Positions 24,212 through 35,667 are shown, counted from the stretch's first letter. The stretch: DNA of 64,000 bases from Epiperipatus broadwayi (GCA_028023455.1 JAQFVV010006197.1:14257254-14321253), one strand, 5' to 3'. The notes: a model not told the origin generated them from the sequence alone. Numbers and translations are program-made.

Positions 24212-25560
24212 CATATTAAAATAATATAAATATTATTATAATATATATAAATAAATAAAGAAAAACTTATTTTCCGGAGTTAAGAATAGATCTTTAAGTC
24301 CGTAGTTCATAATCCTAATGAAGTTCTCTTGCGAAGTATATTAATCCATTGGTATAGCGATTATTTATTTATCCTTAATTCATAAATTATTAATATTATC
24401 CAATGATTTGATTGATATAAGATAAAGTAGATATCCTTCGAATATTGATGTTCTTATTCTCCATTTTTTTATTATTAGATGTTCTATACAACAAATATCT
24501 CAAATTAGCATGAAAGTTGGTTTCGAAACTTTTATGACACAAAATTATTCTACTCACTGCACATTGTAGGATTCTTTTTATATATAATTATTTTAAATTT
24601 ATATATATTTGTAAAATAACGAAATGTTAAAATAACGTAATTTCCAAAAACTCAAACAGATGTTCTTTTCTTTTATATTGCTATTCTTTCTTTAGATTTA
24701 ATAGAAAATTAAAATATTTTCCTTGTAATCTTTTAATCCATAGATTTTATTCCATAGGTTTTAATTTGGAACAGTTAATATTTAATTCCAACTTAGAATA
24801 GTAATGTTTTTGTAAAAGAAAAAAGTTATTTAAAAAGAAATCATTTTCTTTTCTTCTCTTCAGCAACAAAAGACCAATGAATCTCCTCATGTGTTTTGTT
24901 TCAATTTCATGCTTAATTTAAATATTAATTAAGATCTAATAATGTATATATATAATTATTTATTTTTCAATTTATAAATAGTTTCATTAGAGACAAAAGC
25001 ATTTCAAAGCACTCCCACATCAAGTTAATAATAACTAGAAGTTATTATTACATTTCCCCTTCCCTTCGAGAATTAAAATTTTAATTTAAGTTAAAATTTT
25101 AAACACTTACAAATATTTTAATATGTTCCTATTATTTAATTACATTTATATTTGGATTTTATGAAGGGTTGAATAATTTTTAACAGTTATATATTCCTTA
25201 TACTTGTGCTATATTATTCTTTTGATAATGATCAAAAATTAAGGACTTTGATGGTTAAAATTTAAAAAAAAAAATAATATGTTTCCTTCTTGGATAACCC
25301 AAATATATTTATTAGCCTTATTCCTGCTTCTTTAAGACTTGTGGATTTGAAAAAGACTAAATAAATATTAGAGTATCCATTTATTAATATGAATTGACTC
25401 AATTGTTTTAACTTATTTCAAGGCATTAAAGAATACCCTTATCAAAGCTAATGTTCTTAATTTATTTTTTTTTACATTGATCACTATTTTTTTTTACAAC
25501 TGTATGGTTTACATTGCCCATATACTTATTTTGATGTTCACCTTATTTCTTTATATATCA
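22760..25560. other. A+T-rich stretch with simple repeats
   Basis: Dominated by AT/AAT-rich low-complexity sequence. Apart from the microsatellite at 24164-24211, nothing recognised. Confidence 0.6.
24164..24211. repeat. (AAT)n microsatellite
   Basis: About 16 uninterrupted AAT units. Confidence 0.95.
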
Positions 25561-25567
25561 TTATAAA

Positions 25568-25960
25568 CAGCCAAAATAAGGTTTTAAAATTCGTGAATTA
25601 TACGTACCACGAATCTCTCCTTCTTGGTTAATCCAAAATGCATTTGAACCTGCCTTTTTAATGATAGTATAAGGTCCTTCATATGTGTTGTAGAATTTAT
25701 GACATTTACTCTAATGGTTTACTGGGATGGAAAGTCTTTATCAACACTTTATCTCCAACTTTAAATTCATAAATACATTTTTTTTATTCTGACTTCTATT
25801 ACTTGTCATTTTAACAAGTTGTTTATGAGCTTGTAAAATGTCTTTTTTTTTCATTTATTTCGGATTCATTAATAATAGGTTTATATTTTTTAAATAATAT
25901 AGGTATAATTTGATGAAAGTGTAGTCTGATGGGTGAGAATATTTCTTTAAGACTAGTAAG
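25568..25960 (-). pseudogene. Ty3/gypsy-type integrase C-terminal (GPY/F) remnant
   Basis: Minus-strand frames give 'YEFKVGDKVLIKTFHPS' (about 25790-25725), then after one frameshift 'KFYNTYEGPYTIIKK', 'GSNAFWINQEGEIRGTYN' and 'RILKPYF', ending near 25568. This is the classic GPY/F module: KVGD.VL, then K....YEGPY.I....., then N...LKPY. It is found at the C-terminus of Ty3/gypsy integrases, where it contributes to DNA binding and targeting. No protease, RT or LTR is recognisable nearby, so only the tail survives. Further upstream residues (to about 25960) are plausible but weak. Confidence 0.8.
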
Positions 25961-26239
25961 TATTCTTCTTACACATAATTATATACATCTATAATTGTAT
26001 ATTTATACTTTATAGATTTATAAATTATGTTGGCATTTTATTACCTTATCATATTAACCATTTGGTCTACTTCCTATTCTAGATCAAGTAACCAAAGATT
26101 TAATTTCAATAAACATGTGTGTGCATGTTTAAATTTATATATATATATTTAGTTCCTTCATCAATGTTTATGTCATCAAAATTTCTATATATACATATAG
26201 ATTTTTTTTTTTAACAAACTATAATGGATTCAATCATAA

Positions 26240-26870
26240 TTTATTATCTGTTTACATTTTCAAATGGTCACAATCCTTGAAAGTCCTTCCATAATATGTG
26301 CTTATCTTCATTAAGCACTATAATTCATGTGTTTAATGAAAGTAAATGGACCTTCATAAGTATTACATAATTTATGAAATGTGTGACCTGTTTGAATTTC
26401 TGAAATATTCATCTGAGAAATTAATGATTCATTTTCATAATTAACTCTATAAATATTTAAATTTAATTCTTCTAAATCAATATTAATAAAATAATTTTCA
26501 GTTTCAGGCATTATATAATATTGAAAATTTGATTTATTATAAGAGTCGATTATTTGTTGTGGATATTTTTTGAACAACCTCTAAATAATTTTCTCTAAAA
26601 TTCTGTTTTTTACTATTATCATAGGTATCTATATTAGTTTTGAGAGAATCATTCCTTATCTCAAACAATACCTGATATGAAAAAATAGATTTTGGATTAG
26701 AGTCATTTATCCTATTAATATCTTTAACAACAATCTCCAGATAGGTAGGATGAAAAAAAGAGTAAAAAAAAAAAAAGAAATAAAAATAAGGGGGAAGTAG
26801 AAATAATAAAGAAATAATAATTAGGAAATAAGGGAAGTAAAGATATAGCATTAAAACTAAAAGATGATTA
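26240..26870 (-). pseudogene. Second gypsy-like integrase tail remnant
   Basis: The minus-strand open frame 26577-26311 ends with 'TFHKLCNTYEGPFTFIKHMN', matching 'KFYNTYEGPYTIIKK' of the 25.6-kb relic with GPF in place of GPY. Upstream, 26851-26537 is an open frame with a hydrophobic, Phe-rich start followed by an Asn/Ser-rich stretch that I do not recognise. Two paralogous tails in the same orientation about 0.7 kb apart suggest two insertions or a duplication. No integrase catalytic core was seen. Confidence 0.55.
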
Positions 26871-26879
26871 TGAATAATA

Positions 26880-29400
26880 ATGTAAAATATATATTTTTAT
26901 ATGTATATAGAATAATGATTATATGATTATATGTTTTGATGTAGTAGCTCTGGTGAAGACTGCAGGACAGTAGAAACTATTAGAAAATTAAAGGAATTAT
27001 ATAAAAAATTTGCATTAGAGTGTATATGTAGAGATTTATAAAAAGTAATATATATGTGAAGGAATGCAGGAAAAGTAAAGGAGAAAATATAACATCAATA
27101 AAAACTGATATAAAAAAACATGGTTGTAGAGACAATAATAATCATGTATAAATACCCCTTCCCCCTGTTTTTGTTTTTTTTTTTTGCTTCTAATTTTTTA
27201 TTAAGCTCATAAAATTTTAAAACTACATAATTTAATATTATATTCAGCAAAGCTTGATAAGTAAAGAGCTTATTTGCAAGCTCTATATATAACATTTGTA
27301 ATACAAGGTTGTTAAATTAGGTCATGTGACATATGACTTTATTTCTTTGTAATACAGAATTTAAATTTTCAAAAATGAAACATTAACAATTTTCAGAAGA
27401 TACTATTTTTACGAATATTTGTTTGTACTCATAATTTTAATTGTATCTTAATTTAATTATTTACTGTTTAATTTATTTTAGCATTTTAACATTAGTCGCT
27501 TTTTTAAAAAAAATATACCTTTATAAATTAAGATAATTAGCAAGTAGTTTTTTTTTTTAAACTTATATTTATTATTTTTAATCAAGGTTGAAATGAAATA
27601 TCATTTAATTTGTTAATATGGAATTAAACTTATGAAATTAAAAAAAAAAAGAAAAGAAATTGGTTGCAGTAAAACCTTAACTCGATCAGATTAAATGAAG
27701 AAACACCCCACATTAACTAAAACAAAAATGTTTTAAGGGTGTTGCTTTTTTATAGTCATTTTTAAGTAAATTAATGTTCTCTATTATTAATCAGAACACG
27801 ATTAATATATATATTACTGACATTCTTTCATCAAAATCATTATTCTGATAAGTAATAGAAAAATGTAGAAAAATCATTTTCATATCAAACACAAATATAA
27901 TTTAAAACATTGTTTATTTGTGATATTTATAGATACATATTTTAAACTAATAATATTGTTTTATAATATGATTTTACTTCAAATGCATGGCCTGCGGTCT
28001 ATGTTTTTGAGTGGGGGGGGGGTGTCATTGCTTTCTTTTAATATTATTTACATTTTTATTTTTTATAACATTTTCATTTTTATCATATTTTATAAGATTT
28101 TATATATATATATAAAAGACAAAATCAACTGTTTGTTTATCCTAGATGGTCCATTTAATAAAATGAACTCGTTGCTTCCAGAATAAAGTGCTACTATATT
28201 TTCTATCACTGGACATTCTCTTTCTCTGCCACATGTATAAAAATTAATGTAAATGGTTTTTTAAAAACTAAATTAACATAGGAAATTATACCGATATTTG
28301 TACCATGACCTAACAATAGTTGGAAAATATTTATTATAGCTTATTCAGTATTTTATCCTATGCCCAAGACGAATTATGTAGGAATAATATTAGTAAATTG
28401 ATGACTAAATAGTATTAAATATGCATTAAAATTTTCTAAATAGATGTTTGTATTGTATTGTATAATTGAGTAGCTAATTGATGGTTATTGCTGTTCTCTT
28501 ATAATCAATCGGTATGAGCAGTTTCTTTAATTCCTATTTAAATGTGTTTGAAATAATTTGAATTAATAATTTTGAAATCCATTTGAATTAACATAGTAAT
28601 TCAAATGATTTAAAACATAAAAATGTTAATAATAAACTTTTTGAATATAAATAAATGTTAGAGATTTAAATTTTACGTTTTAATATTTTGCTCTTTAATT
28701 TTGATTACATCTTCTATCAGTATGTAGAAAAAACTTTTTTGGTGCTAAAAATTATTACAAAATCCTAATGGATAAGGAAATGTTTATATAAAAAAATAAT
28801 CAAACATCTTGCAAACAAGAAAAAAGAGCAAACTTAATATTAAAAAAAAACTAATTTATAAATATTATTTTGTAAATAAATATTTAATTAATTACAACAA
28901 AAAAAAAGTTTCTGATTTCTCTCTAATTGTATCATATATGATTGCTTAAATGATTGTAATTCAATTAATTAATGTTAAATAGTTGTAAACTTTCACTCTC
29001 ATCATTTAATCGCATATATGATTATTGAATAAACCAATGGACCCCATAAAAGAAGCTTTGTAACTAGTCACCAAAGTTATAATGTAAAATAGTTTATTCT
29101 TAGATTAAATCAGAAGTCGTCCAAGACTGAAAGTTTCTGTATGATTATATTCAATCAATTTTTCGTTTGAAAAGAGATATCTGGTTTAAATATAATTAAT
29201 TTTTTCATAATTTGGTTAAAGTGTGCCAAACATATGTTATCCTTTTCAATTTTAAAAGTGCAGTGATAAGAATACCAGAATCAAGAGCTGAAGTTTTCTG
29301 AATTAAGTTTCAGAAGGTTGAAATTTTAAAAAAAATCAGTTTGGTCAAGTGAAAGAATGCTGAATTGAATATGCTATTTGAATACTTGAATATTACATGA
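26880..29400. other. A+T-rich stretch, nothing supported
   Basis: Contains a 10-base G homopolymer at 28013-28022, rare in this composition. Small open frames (for example 27920-28186, 27295-27095) are hydrophobic low-complexity reads with no motif. Confidence 0.5.
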
Positions 29401-29402
29401 TC

Positions 29403-29410
29403 CTCTAAAC
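29403..29410. repeat. Left 8-bp target-site duplication of hAT MITE
   Basis: ctctaaac, perfectly repeated at 29599-29606. Confidence 0.9.
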
Positions 29411-29598
29411 CAGTGGCTCTCAACCTTCCTAATGCCATGACCTTTTAATACAGTTTTTTGTGTTGTGGTGACCCCCAACCTTTAATTTTGCTACTGTTAT
29501 TAATCAAAAATATGTGTTTTCCAATGGTCTAGGCAACCCCTGTGAAAGGGTTGCTCGAACCCCAAAGGGATCATAATCCCACAGGTTGAGAACCACTT
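29411..29598. mobile_element. SPIN/OC1-like hAT miniature transposon, 188 bp
   Basis: Begins cagtggctctcaacc and ends ggttgagaaccactt, a 15-bp terminal inverted repeat with two differences. It is flanked by a perfect 8-bp duplication ctctaaac, the hAT signature. Internal blocks such as tgttgtggtgacccccaacc, ttttgctactgtta and ggcaacccctgtgaaag are those I recall from the SPIN/OposCharlie1 (OC1) group of hAT elements. These are reported from mammals, squamates, frogs and several invertebrates. Its G+C content is clearly above the surroundings. It is non-coding and must have been moved by a transposase encoded elsewhere. The exact subfamily (OC1 rather than SPIN) is from memory of consensus blocks. 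Confidence 0.9.
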
Positions 29599-29606
29599 CT
29601 CTAAAC
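29599..29606. repeat. Right 8-bp target-site duplication of hAT MITE
   Basis: Perfect copy of ctctaaac. Confidence 0.9.
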
Positions 29607-29809
29607 AATTAAGTGTAATATCTTATTATTTATATATTCAAATTTATAAGATTTGTACAACATAATTTTCTTTTTAATTATTAAGATCTTCTTTAATTGT
29701 TTATCACTGATTGAAACAGAGGCACAAAATCATAGTTTTAAAAATATAAACAGTGAAGATTGCCAATTCCTCTACAAGCTTTATGATAAATGCTTAGCCA
29801 GAGCCAGCA

Positions 29810-30060
29810 CTTAAAATATCTCTGTCAGGAACCCCTCCTCAAACCCCTGACCATGGTTTCATGCTTTGGCACTCCTCAGAGAGGTGTCAGGGTAGGTTCA
29901 GACACTAGATCTAAAAATACCAACCCAAAGCCAAGCACTTATCTAAAAGTTATCTATTGAGTGGAAAATCTGAAATTTTCAGACATCTACATGCCTTCAA
30001 ACCCAGTTATCCAACTCAAATAGCTATATGAGGCTGATAGATCTTCAGCCATACCATATA
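29810..30060. other. Locally G+C-richer segment, unidentified
   Basis: Contrasts with the A+T-rich flanks (for example gaacccctcctcaaacccctga and agaggtgtcagggtaggt). Both strands have broken frames and no motif I can name. It is probably an old mobile-element fragment, since the other G+C-richer islands here belong to mobile elements. Confidence 0.4.
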
Positions 30061-30709
30061 TTAATAGTTTTAGCAATATAAAATTGCATAAGACTTTTGG
30101 AAGAGACTATAAATAGTCAAAATAAGAGTCATAGATCACATGACCCTATCTCTTAAGCTTGTAAGTTATAAACAGAGAGGATTGAAAAATGTAATTTATT
30201 AATCATTGTCCAAAGACTTAATCTCAACCTTCACAATTCAGTCATACATTTTGAATTTTTAATAACTTTTATGCTTATTTTATTAATTAAATATTAAAGA
30301 AAAGAATGAGACTAAAATATGCATAAATATGTGTTCAAATAATCTTCCATTAACATTCCAAGTATTGTTTACATTATCAAAAAACTGAAATATATATTTC
30401 ATATAAAATATCTATTGATATTGGTGTACATTCTGCATCAGCAACTTACTGTAATTCAATGTAGATGTTTGGGATTTTTTATAGGACATTTGAAAAATAT
30501 GTATTTCTCAAAGCTATCAAATATAATAATGTCTAATATAATCTTCTTTAAGAAATCAAATACAGAATTTTTATTCTGTAAATATAATGATAATTCAATT
30601 ATTGTTACATTTATATAATGATTAAAAAAGAGAAGTTATTAAGAAACTTTGTGGAGTAAAATAATATGATGTATTTATATATTTTATGTAAATTGTTCAG
30701 TTAATAGAT

Positions 30710-30890
30710 AATGGATAGACAGTTGAAGTCTTAAACTGGATCCTAAAATATTGTAGAATACTTAGAAAAGAGACCACATGTGAGTTGGATGAATTAAATA
30801 GGAAAGTTACTGATGAGAAAAGAGAAGAAAGGCTATGAATTAGAAAAGCTAGATTAAATTTGGAGAGACCTTCATAATGGGTGAAAATAT
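30710..30890 (+). pseudogene. RTE LINE 3'-end fragment (a)
   Basis: Aligns with 20255-20435 of the full-length RTE. Shared runs are 'agataatggatagacagttgaa' (versus agatggacaattgaa), 'ctggat.c', 'agagaccaca.atgag' and 'ttggagagaccttcat'. It covers only the C-terminal tail of pol. Confidence 0.8.
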
Positions 30891-31189
30891 GATATTCAGT
30901 TTAATGACTATATTATTTTTTAAATGAAATTTAGTAAGGATGTAATTGGTAAATTCAAAATACATAACCAGTTATATAAACTTTTTAATTTATTGATTGA
31001 CTTTTCTCCTGTAATAATTCTTATAATATAATTAGTTTTTTTTATCATTTTTATTACCTTATTTGTCTTTTGTTTTGCCTTTTTGTATTTATTTTCTTTA
31101 CTTTTTCTTAATATTTTGTTTTTATATCTATGTATTGAAGAAATCAATCATAAACTATTATAAAACAATAACAACTCTCTTCATACAGT

Positions 31190-31320
31190 AGCACCATTCA
31201 GTGCAAGGCATAGCAATCAATGGATGCTAGAAAGTTTGTGCATCAAAATCATGGTGCCTACTCATGAACAAATCTTATAGCATCCATTGTATTATGGTTA
31301 CACAGGGTGACATTATTTTA
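31190..31320. repeat. Short inverted repeat
   Basis: caatggatgcta (31218-31229) and tagcatccattg (31278-31289) are perfect 12-bp inverted repeats separated by 48 bases. Function unknown. Confidence 0.5.
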
Positions 31321-31589
31321 TGGAGAAAGATTGTTAAGCATAGGAAATATAGATCATACTATGTTTTAGTAGTGTAAACTATTTTCATATGCTATGTTGA
31401 AAATTTTATGAATCATCAGGATTTAATATCAACTCTCAGGGTCATCTAATGATGATGATAATAATGATTAAATTCAAATATCAATAAATTTAACACCTTA
31501 GCAAAAATTCCCAGTCAATCAATTTTAAAATAAGATTTAAAATCAATTTGGAGAGCATAATAATTATTTATGTTCTTTGTAGTAACATA

Positions 31590-31945
31590 TAAGGCAACTC
31601 AATGTCAATCACATATGACCTGGTTAGCATTATGTGCAGATGACATTCTGTTTGCTAGAAGTGGCTGAACCATCTGGAGAAGTTCCAGTTAAATAAAAAA
31701 CAAATTATTATGTTTAATAATTTGGACAATTTAATGGCTGATTTCTTAATTAAAATATCTGTGAAGCAGAGAATCAAAAATGTAATTTTTTTTTAAATTT
31801 TTAATTTAAGTAGATAAAATAACCCACTGCAAGACAAAGATTTCTCCAGAAGATTTTCATTGATGAACACAATTAAAAAAAAGATATTACTCACCAAGCG
31901 TGCCAACTATTATGTGATGAAAGTTTGTGTAGTTTTCCAACCTTT
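31590..31945 (+). pseudogene. RTE-like LINE RT fragment (b)
   Basis: One frame reads 'LCADDILFARSG', an intact [FYC]ADD catalytic box at about 31631-31664. It is followed after a stop by 'IMFNNLDN', matching the 'K.KVMFN' motif that follows the palm in the full-length RTE at 19.8 kb. It degrades by 31945, where SINE family A begins. It is distinct from fragment (c), which overlaps it in element coordinates. Confidence 0.65.
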
Positions 31946-31955
31946 TATCCTCTAG

Positions 31956-32140
31956 TTAAGAATAGTTAGATACCCACTTACTGACTAATATTGAATGGTT
32001 AGCTATGTTAGCAATGTGCCAACTACTTAAAGAAAAATCTTAAGTCTGACTGAAAGCTGAAAAGAATTTCAGGTTTTCCTCAACTCAAATTGCAACATGA
32101 TCAATGAATGCATAAATAGTCCAACATCAGATCCTGTTAT
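31956..32140 (-). repeat. tRNA-derived SINE, family A, copy 3
   Basis: Shares with 4968-5160 the ordered blocks 'aagaatag.ta.atac.ca.ttactgac.aatat', 'aactac/tctga', 'aaagctgaaaa' and 'caaattgcaa.at'. The B box is more degraded (caactcaaattgcaa). Same orientation as copy 2. Confidence 0.6.
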
Positions 32141-32894
32141 TACTTTATATAATTTTAAACTTGGTTATGAAAATTGCATTTGGACTGAGATGGGCTTTAA
32201 TTAATCTAATTTTGTATGCCATTCATCACAACCTTGTTCAAGATGCACCACAATAAGTCTTCCATAATCAGTAAAGTTATTTATCATTCTGATTGTGAAT
32301 TGATGATAGACATCTAGTATATGAAATACAGGTTTTCACAAAATTAATTTGATGCATTGACATTTATAGTTTCTTGGACTCAAACCTTATTGCTGCTTAA
32401 ATGTAAACTGTTTTTACTAACTTGCATCTTATGATTAGTAAGCATCTATTTAACATCTTGTGCAATTTTATTTAATAGTAAAATGTAAGACTCAGAGATA
32501 AAGGTTCCAAATTTAATTCTCAGCTGAGTAATGTAAGTAGAAAAAAAAACTTCTGTATAAATGAGTAGGATTATTAATTATTCAATCTCTACTAGTGTAT
32601 TGAGGATCAATTAATTATATAGTTTTTTTTTATAGTACACAAATATAATTGCTATGCATTATTTAAATCTGGACAATATATATTTTATTTTATTGAAAGA
32701 TATGCTTTTAAAATGTAACCATGATTGTGATTTTTTGTTAGAATTTATAGTACTTTATGCACTGTGATTAATTTTATCTGTTATGTTTTCATTTGTATTA
32801 ATAATACTGACTAAAAAGTATTTGCAATTGTCAACTTTTTTGAATTCATGATTATCAATGTTTATTTTCTTTTGAGAATCCATTGAACATTAAA

Positions 32895-33490
32895 TTAATT
32901 ATAGAATTAAACTTGGATGGAATACAAGAAAATATCCCTATGAATTTGAAAAGATAACTTTTTAATTGATGTGTTTTAGTAGTTTTTACTTATGGATCTG
33001 AATCTTGGGCATTTAACAAAAGAACAATACAAAGACTTTGTTATTCAGTGAGCTATGGAAATATGTATGTCAGAATTACTTATTTAGTGTATGGATTTTT
33101 TTGACAGCTTAACTATTACTGAAACATCATAAAAGAAATCTTTAGAGAGTTCATTCAGGAGATAAAATCACTACTGGCTTTTATGTTGGAGTAACAAGAA
33201 GCATTGAAAACAAAATTATTGGGTGAAAGAACAAACAGATGTCACTAATATCATTGAAAGACTTAAGAGATTGATGTAGGGACTGGAGTGGATATGTTGG
33301 TAAAAGATAGATTGTTGAAATTTTATAAATTAGATTCCAAGAAATTGTAAAAGACCTAGAAAAACACCACATGTGAGATGACTAGATTAAATACGAAAAG
33401 TTTATTGCTATAATATGAAGAAGAGAAGCTGTGGATAGGAAAAATGAATTAAACTTGAAGGAACTTTTATCTTGCAATGGATCGCTAATG
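32895..33490 (+). pseudogene. RTE LINE 3'-end fragment (c)
   Basis: Aligns with 19925-20440 of the full-length RTE. Shared runs include 'atagaattaaacttgg', 'gttttta..tatggatctga.', 'acaatacagaga/aaagact' and 'ggagtaacaagaag', then 'gtaaaagacc.agaaa'. About 135 bases (33045-33180) have no counterpart and look like an insertion. Several frames are interrupted. Confidence 0.85.
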
Positions 33491-33494
33491 ATTA

Positions 33495-34650
33495 ATAATT
33501 GATTAATAATGAATGAATATCATATAATAACTTACATTTTTTTGATAGCTTTTTTTCTCATTTTATTCTTAATTTTTTCAAATCGCATATTTAATTCCAC
33601 TTTTACTTTTTACAATACATTTATTTCTATTTGAGTTTGGTTGCATTGGTTATCATTAATATGTATTAATCATATGTAAATAAATTTTTATTAGTCATAA
33701 TTAATATAAGTAACTTTCCACAATCATATTACCATTGTTTTGTTTGCTCGTTTTTTTTTTTTTGTAAAAAAGAAGAATAATATATATATAAGAGTATATG
33801 CATCTCTTTATATAAGAATTTAACTAAATTTAAAACTGTAATTTACATTAATTCATTTAAAGATTAATATGGATTATAGTTAGTCCTCTTATTCTAACCT
33901 CAGCAATTGGAAATAACTGTCAGATGTCAAGTCGCGCATTAGATATTTTATTCAGATGTAATGGGGACTGGAACTGAGAATTTCAAAGAAAACTTAGGAG
34001 TATATACATAAAAAGAACATTCACATCATAGCAAATGACTTTATTCAAAGAAATGCCGCTTTTTACAGTATGAATGTATCGCGAGCAGAATCTCATTATG
34101 AAATTACAAATTAAAAACAAGGCTAATTGAACTTTTATTAATTGACTGGCAAATATTGACTTAGTAACTGAACGGATTTGTTTATACTAATTCTGAATGA
34201 GAATTTCAAGATAATTAACTGCTGAAATTGCATTTCTGAAAGTAAAAAAGAAAAGAAATAGGTATGAAGGCATTATATATCTATATGTTTGTAACTTATA
34301 TATATATATGTATGCATGAGCATTTCAGTTACGGCAAGCAAGAAACTTTTTTTTTTAACTTGCATTTAGATATTAATATAGCAAAATTAATGAATTATCT
34401 TAATATTTAAGGTTCTTTAAATCTTTCAAGTCATATTTTATTTTAAATGTTATTGCTCATTATCATTTATATACTATATATAATTTATTTTGGGTCGTGC
34501 AAGGATATAAAAGTTAGTAATAAAAATTTTATCTACATATATATAAATACTCTAAATTAGAATTCTTGAAATAATATTAAATAGATAAATTTATTTTTAC
34601 CAAATGTGTATACTTTGCGGAAATCTTTTTTGTATACATATATTTTTTAA
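33495..34650. other. A+T-rich stretch, nothing recognised
   Basis: Poly-T and TA tracts only (for example 33750-33766). No motifs seen. Confidence 0.5.
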
Positions 34651-34655
34651 GCTGA

Positions 34656-34663
34656 CTCTAAAC
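34656..34663. repeat. Left target-site duplication of hAT-like element
   Basis: ctctaaac. The right copy at 36191-36198 is ttctaaac (7 of 8). Confidence 0.65.
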
Positions 34664-34816
34664 TAGGTCTCCAAAGTAGTCGATATAGACGCCCAAGGGT
34701 CGATATGACATTAAGAGGGGTCTGATGGAAAAAGTAAATTAAAAATCACTAATATAATAAATAACTAAATTGTAACGATTTAATTTTAAAATTAATTTGA
34801 TGCTATTATATATAAT

Positions 34817-35667
34817 TATAATTTTAATGCGCAAATACGCGCACAACAACCGAGCTTCATCAGGATTAAATAACAATATATTATAAACTCAAAATAATTA
34901 TAATATCTAAATAATAATGCCCGAGCGCTTTCAAGAGAACTTAGATCTCATAATCATGGGCAACAAAGAATAAGCATAGCGTGTTGGTATATGCTAAAAT
35001 ATGCTGATATATGTAAATTAGCTGAAAATAAATGCGTCAGCTCTAAATGATCCATTTCTTAGAGATTTTGTAACACGCATCTTTCCTATTCATAGCCTTA
35101 TCATCAATAGCAATAAAACATGCTTCTTTAACTTTTCTCTTAATGTCATTTCTCTCCCTGCAAACTATTCTTGCATTTTTAGGTTCACATGCATGACCAG
35201 CTGATTTCTGATGTATTGCAAATATTGAGTTGCAATTTGGGTCTACTTGGGCCTTATTGTAAGAATATCTGTGCTGGGATAGTCTTGTAGAAAGAGTTGC
35301 TTTCGTTTCCCCATAGTATGATGCCATGCAGTTATTTTCTGGACATGAAATATTATATACTGCCTGAGAGATGTTGTTGGGTGTTATAATGTCTTTGGTG
35401 TTATTAATAATTCTATTTGTATTAGGGGGTGTATGAAAGCTTAGTTGAAATTCTTTATTAAACACTGAGTAAAACTTTCTATGGGTAGTTGCAATATATG
35501 GTAACAAAATTCTATTTTTCTGCTGCTTGATTATGAGAGCTAAGTTCTCTTGAAAGCGCTCGGGCATTATTATTTAGATATTATAATTATTTTGAGTTTA
35601 TAATATATTGTTATTTAATCCTGATGAAGCTCGGTTGTTGTACGCGTATTTGCGCATTAAAATTATA
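34817..35667 (-). mobile_element. Inverted-repeat-bounded GIY-YIG unit (Penelope-like)
   Basis: An 851-bp unit. The left arm 34817-34956 and the right arm 35528-35667 are 140-bp inverted repeats that differ at very few positions, so far younger than most repeats here. Each arm contains 'gcgcaaatacgcg', 'gagcttcatcagg' and 'cccgagcgctttcaagagaa'. Between them lies an intact GIY-YIG ORF on the minus strand that starts inside the right arm. Penelope-like elements often insert 5'-truncated with an inverted piece of their tail. The tail word cctgatgaag, present in both arms, is common at PLE 3' ends. Alternatively it is a compact TIR element. Confidence 0.7.
35043..35567 (-). CDS. GIY-YIG endonuclease domain ORF, 174 aa (PLE C-terminus)
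   Basis: An uninterrupted frame. Residues 1-13 (MPERFQENLALII) are encoded by the inverted-repeat arm and may be accidental. Residues 15-65 (KQQKNRILLPYIATTHRK...) match the linker between RT and nuclease in Penelope-like elements. The nuclease follows: 'VYNISC' (70-75, GIY strand), 'SYYGET' (83-88, YIG strand), 'LSTRLSQH' (92-99, helix with catalytic Arg95), H119/H125, 'KRKVKEACFI' with catalytic Glu148, and Asn160. Cys75 and Cys80 with His residues could form the CCHH zinc motif of PLE nucleases. The RT is absent, so this is not a complete PLE. GIY-YIG nicks DNA for target-primed reverse transcription. Confidence 0.85.
   Translation of the reverse strand: MPERFQENLALIIKQQKNRILLPYIATTHRKFYSVFNKEFQLSFHTPPNTNRIINNTKDIITPNNISQAVYNISCPENNCMASYYGETKATLSTRLSQHRYSYNKAQVDPNCNSIFAIHQKSAGHACEPKNARIVCRERNDIKRKVKEACFIAIDDKAMNRKDACYKISKKWII

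Noticed and set aside
35610-35660. Hammerhead ribozyme at cctgatgaagctcgg
   Set aside because: CUGAUGA is present, but no stem II partner followed by GAAA can be found downstream in either arm.
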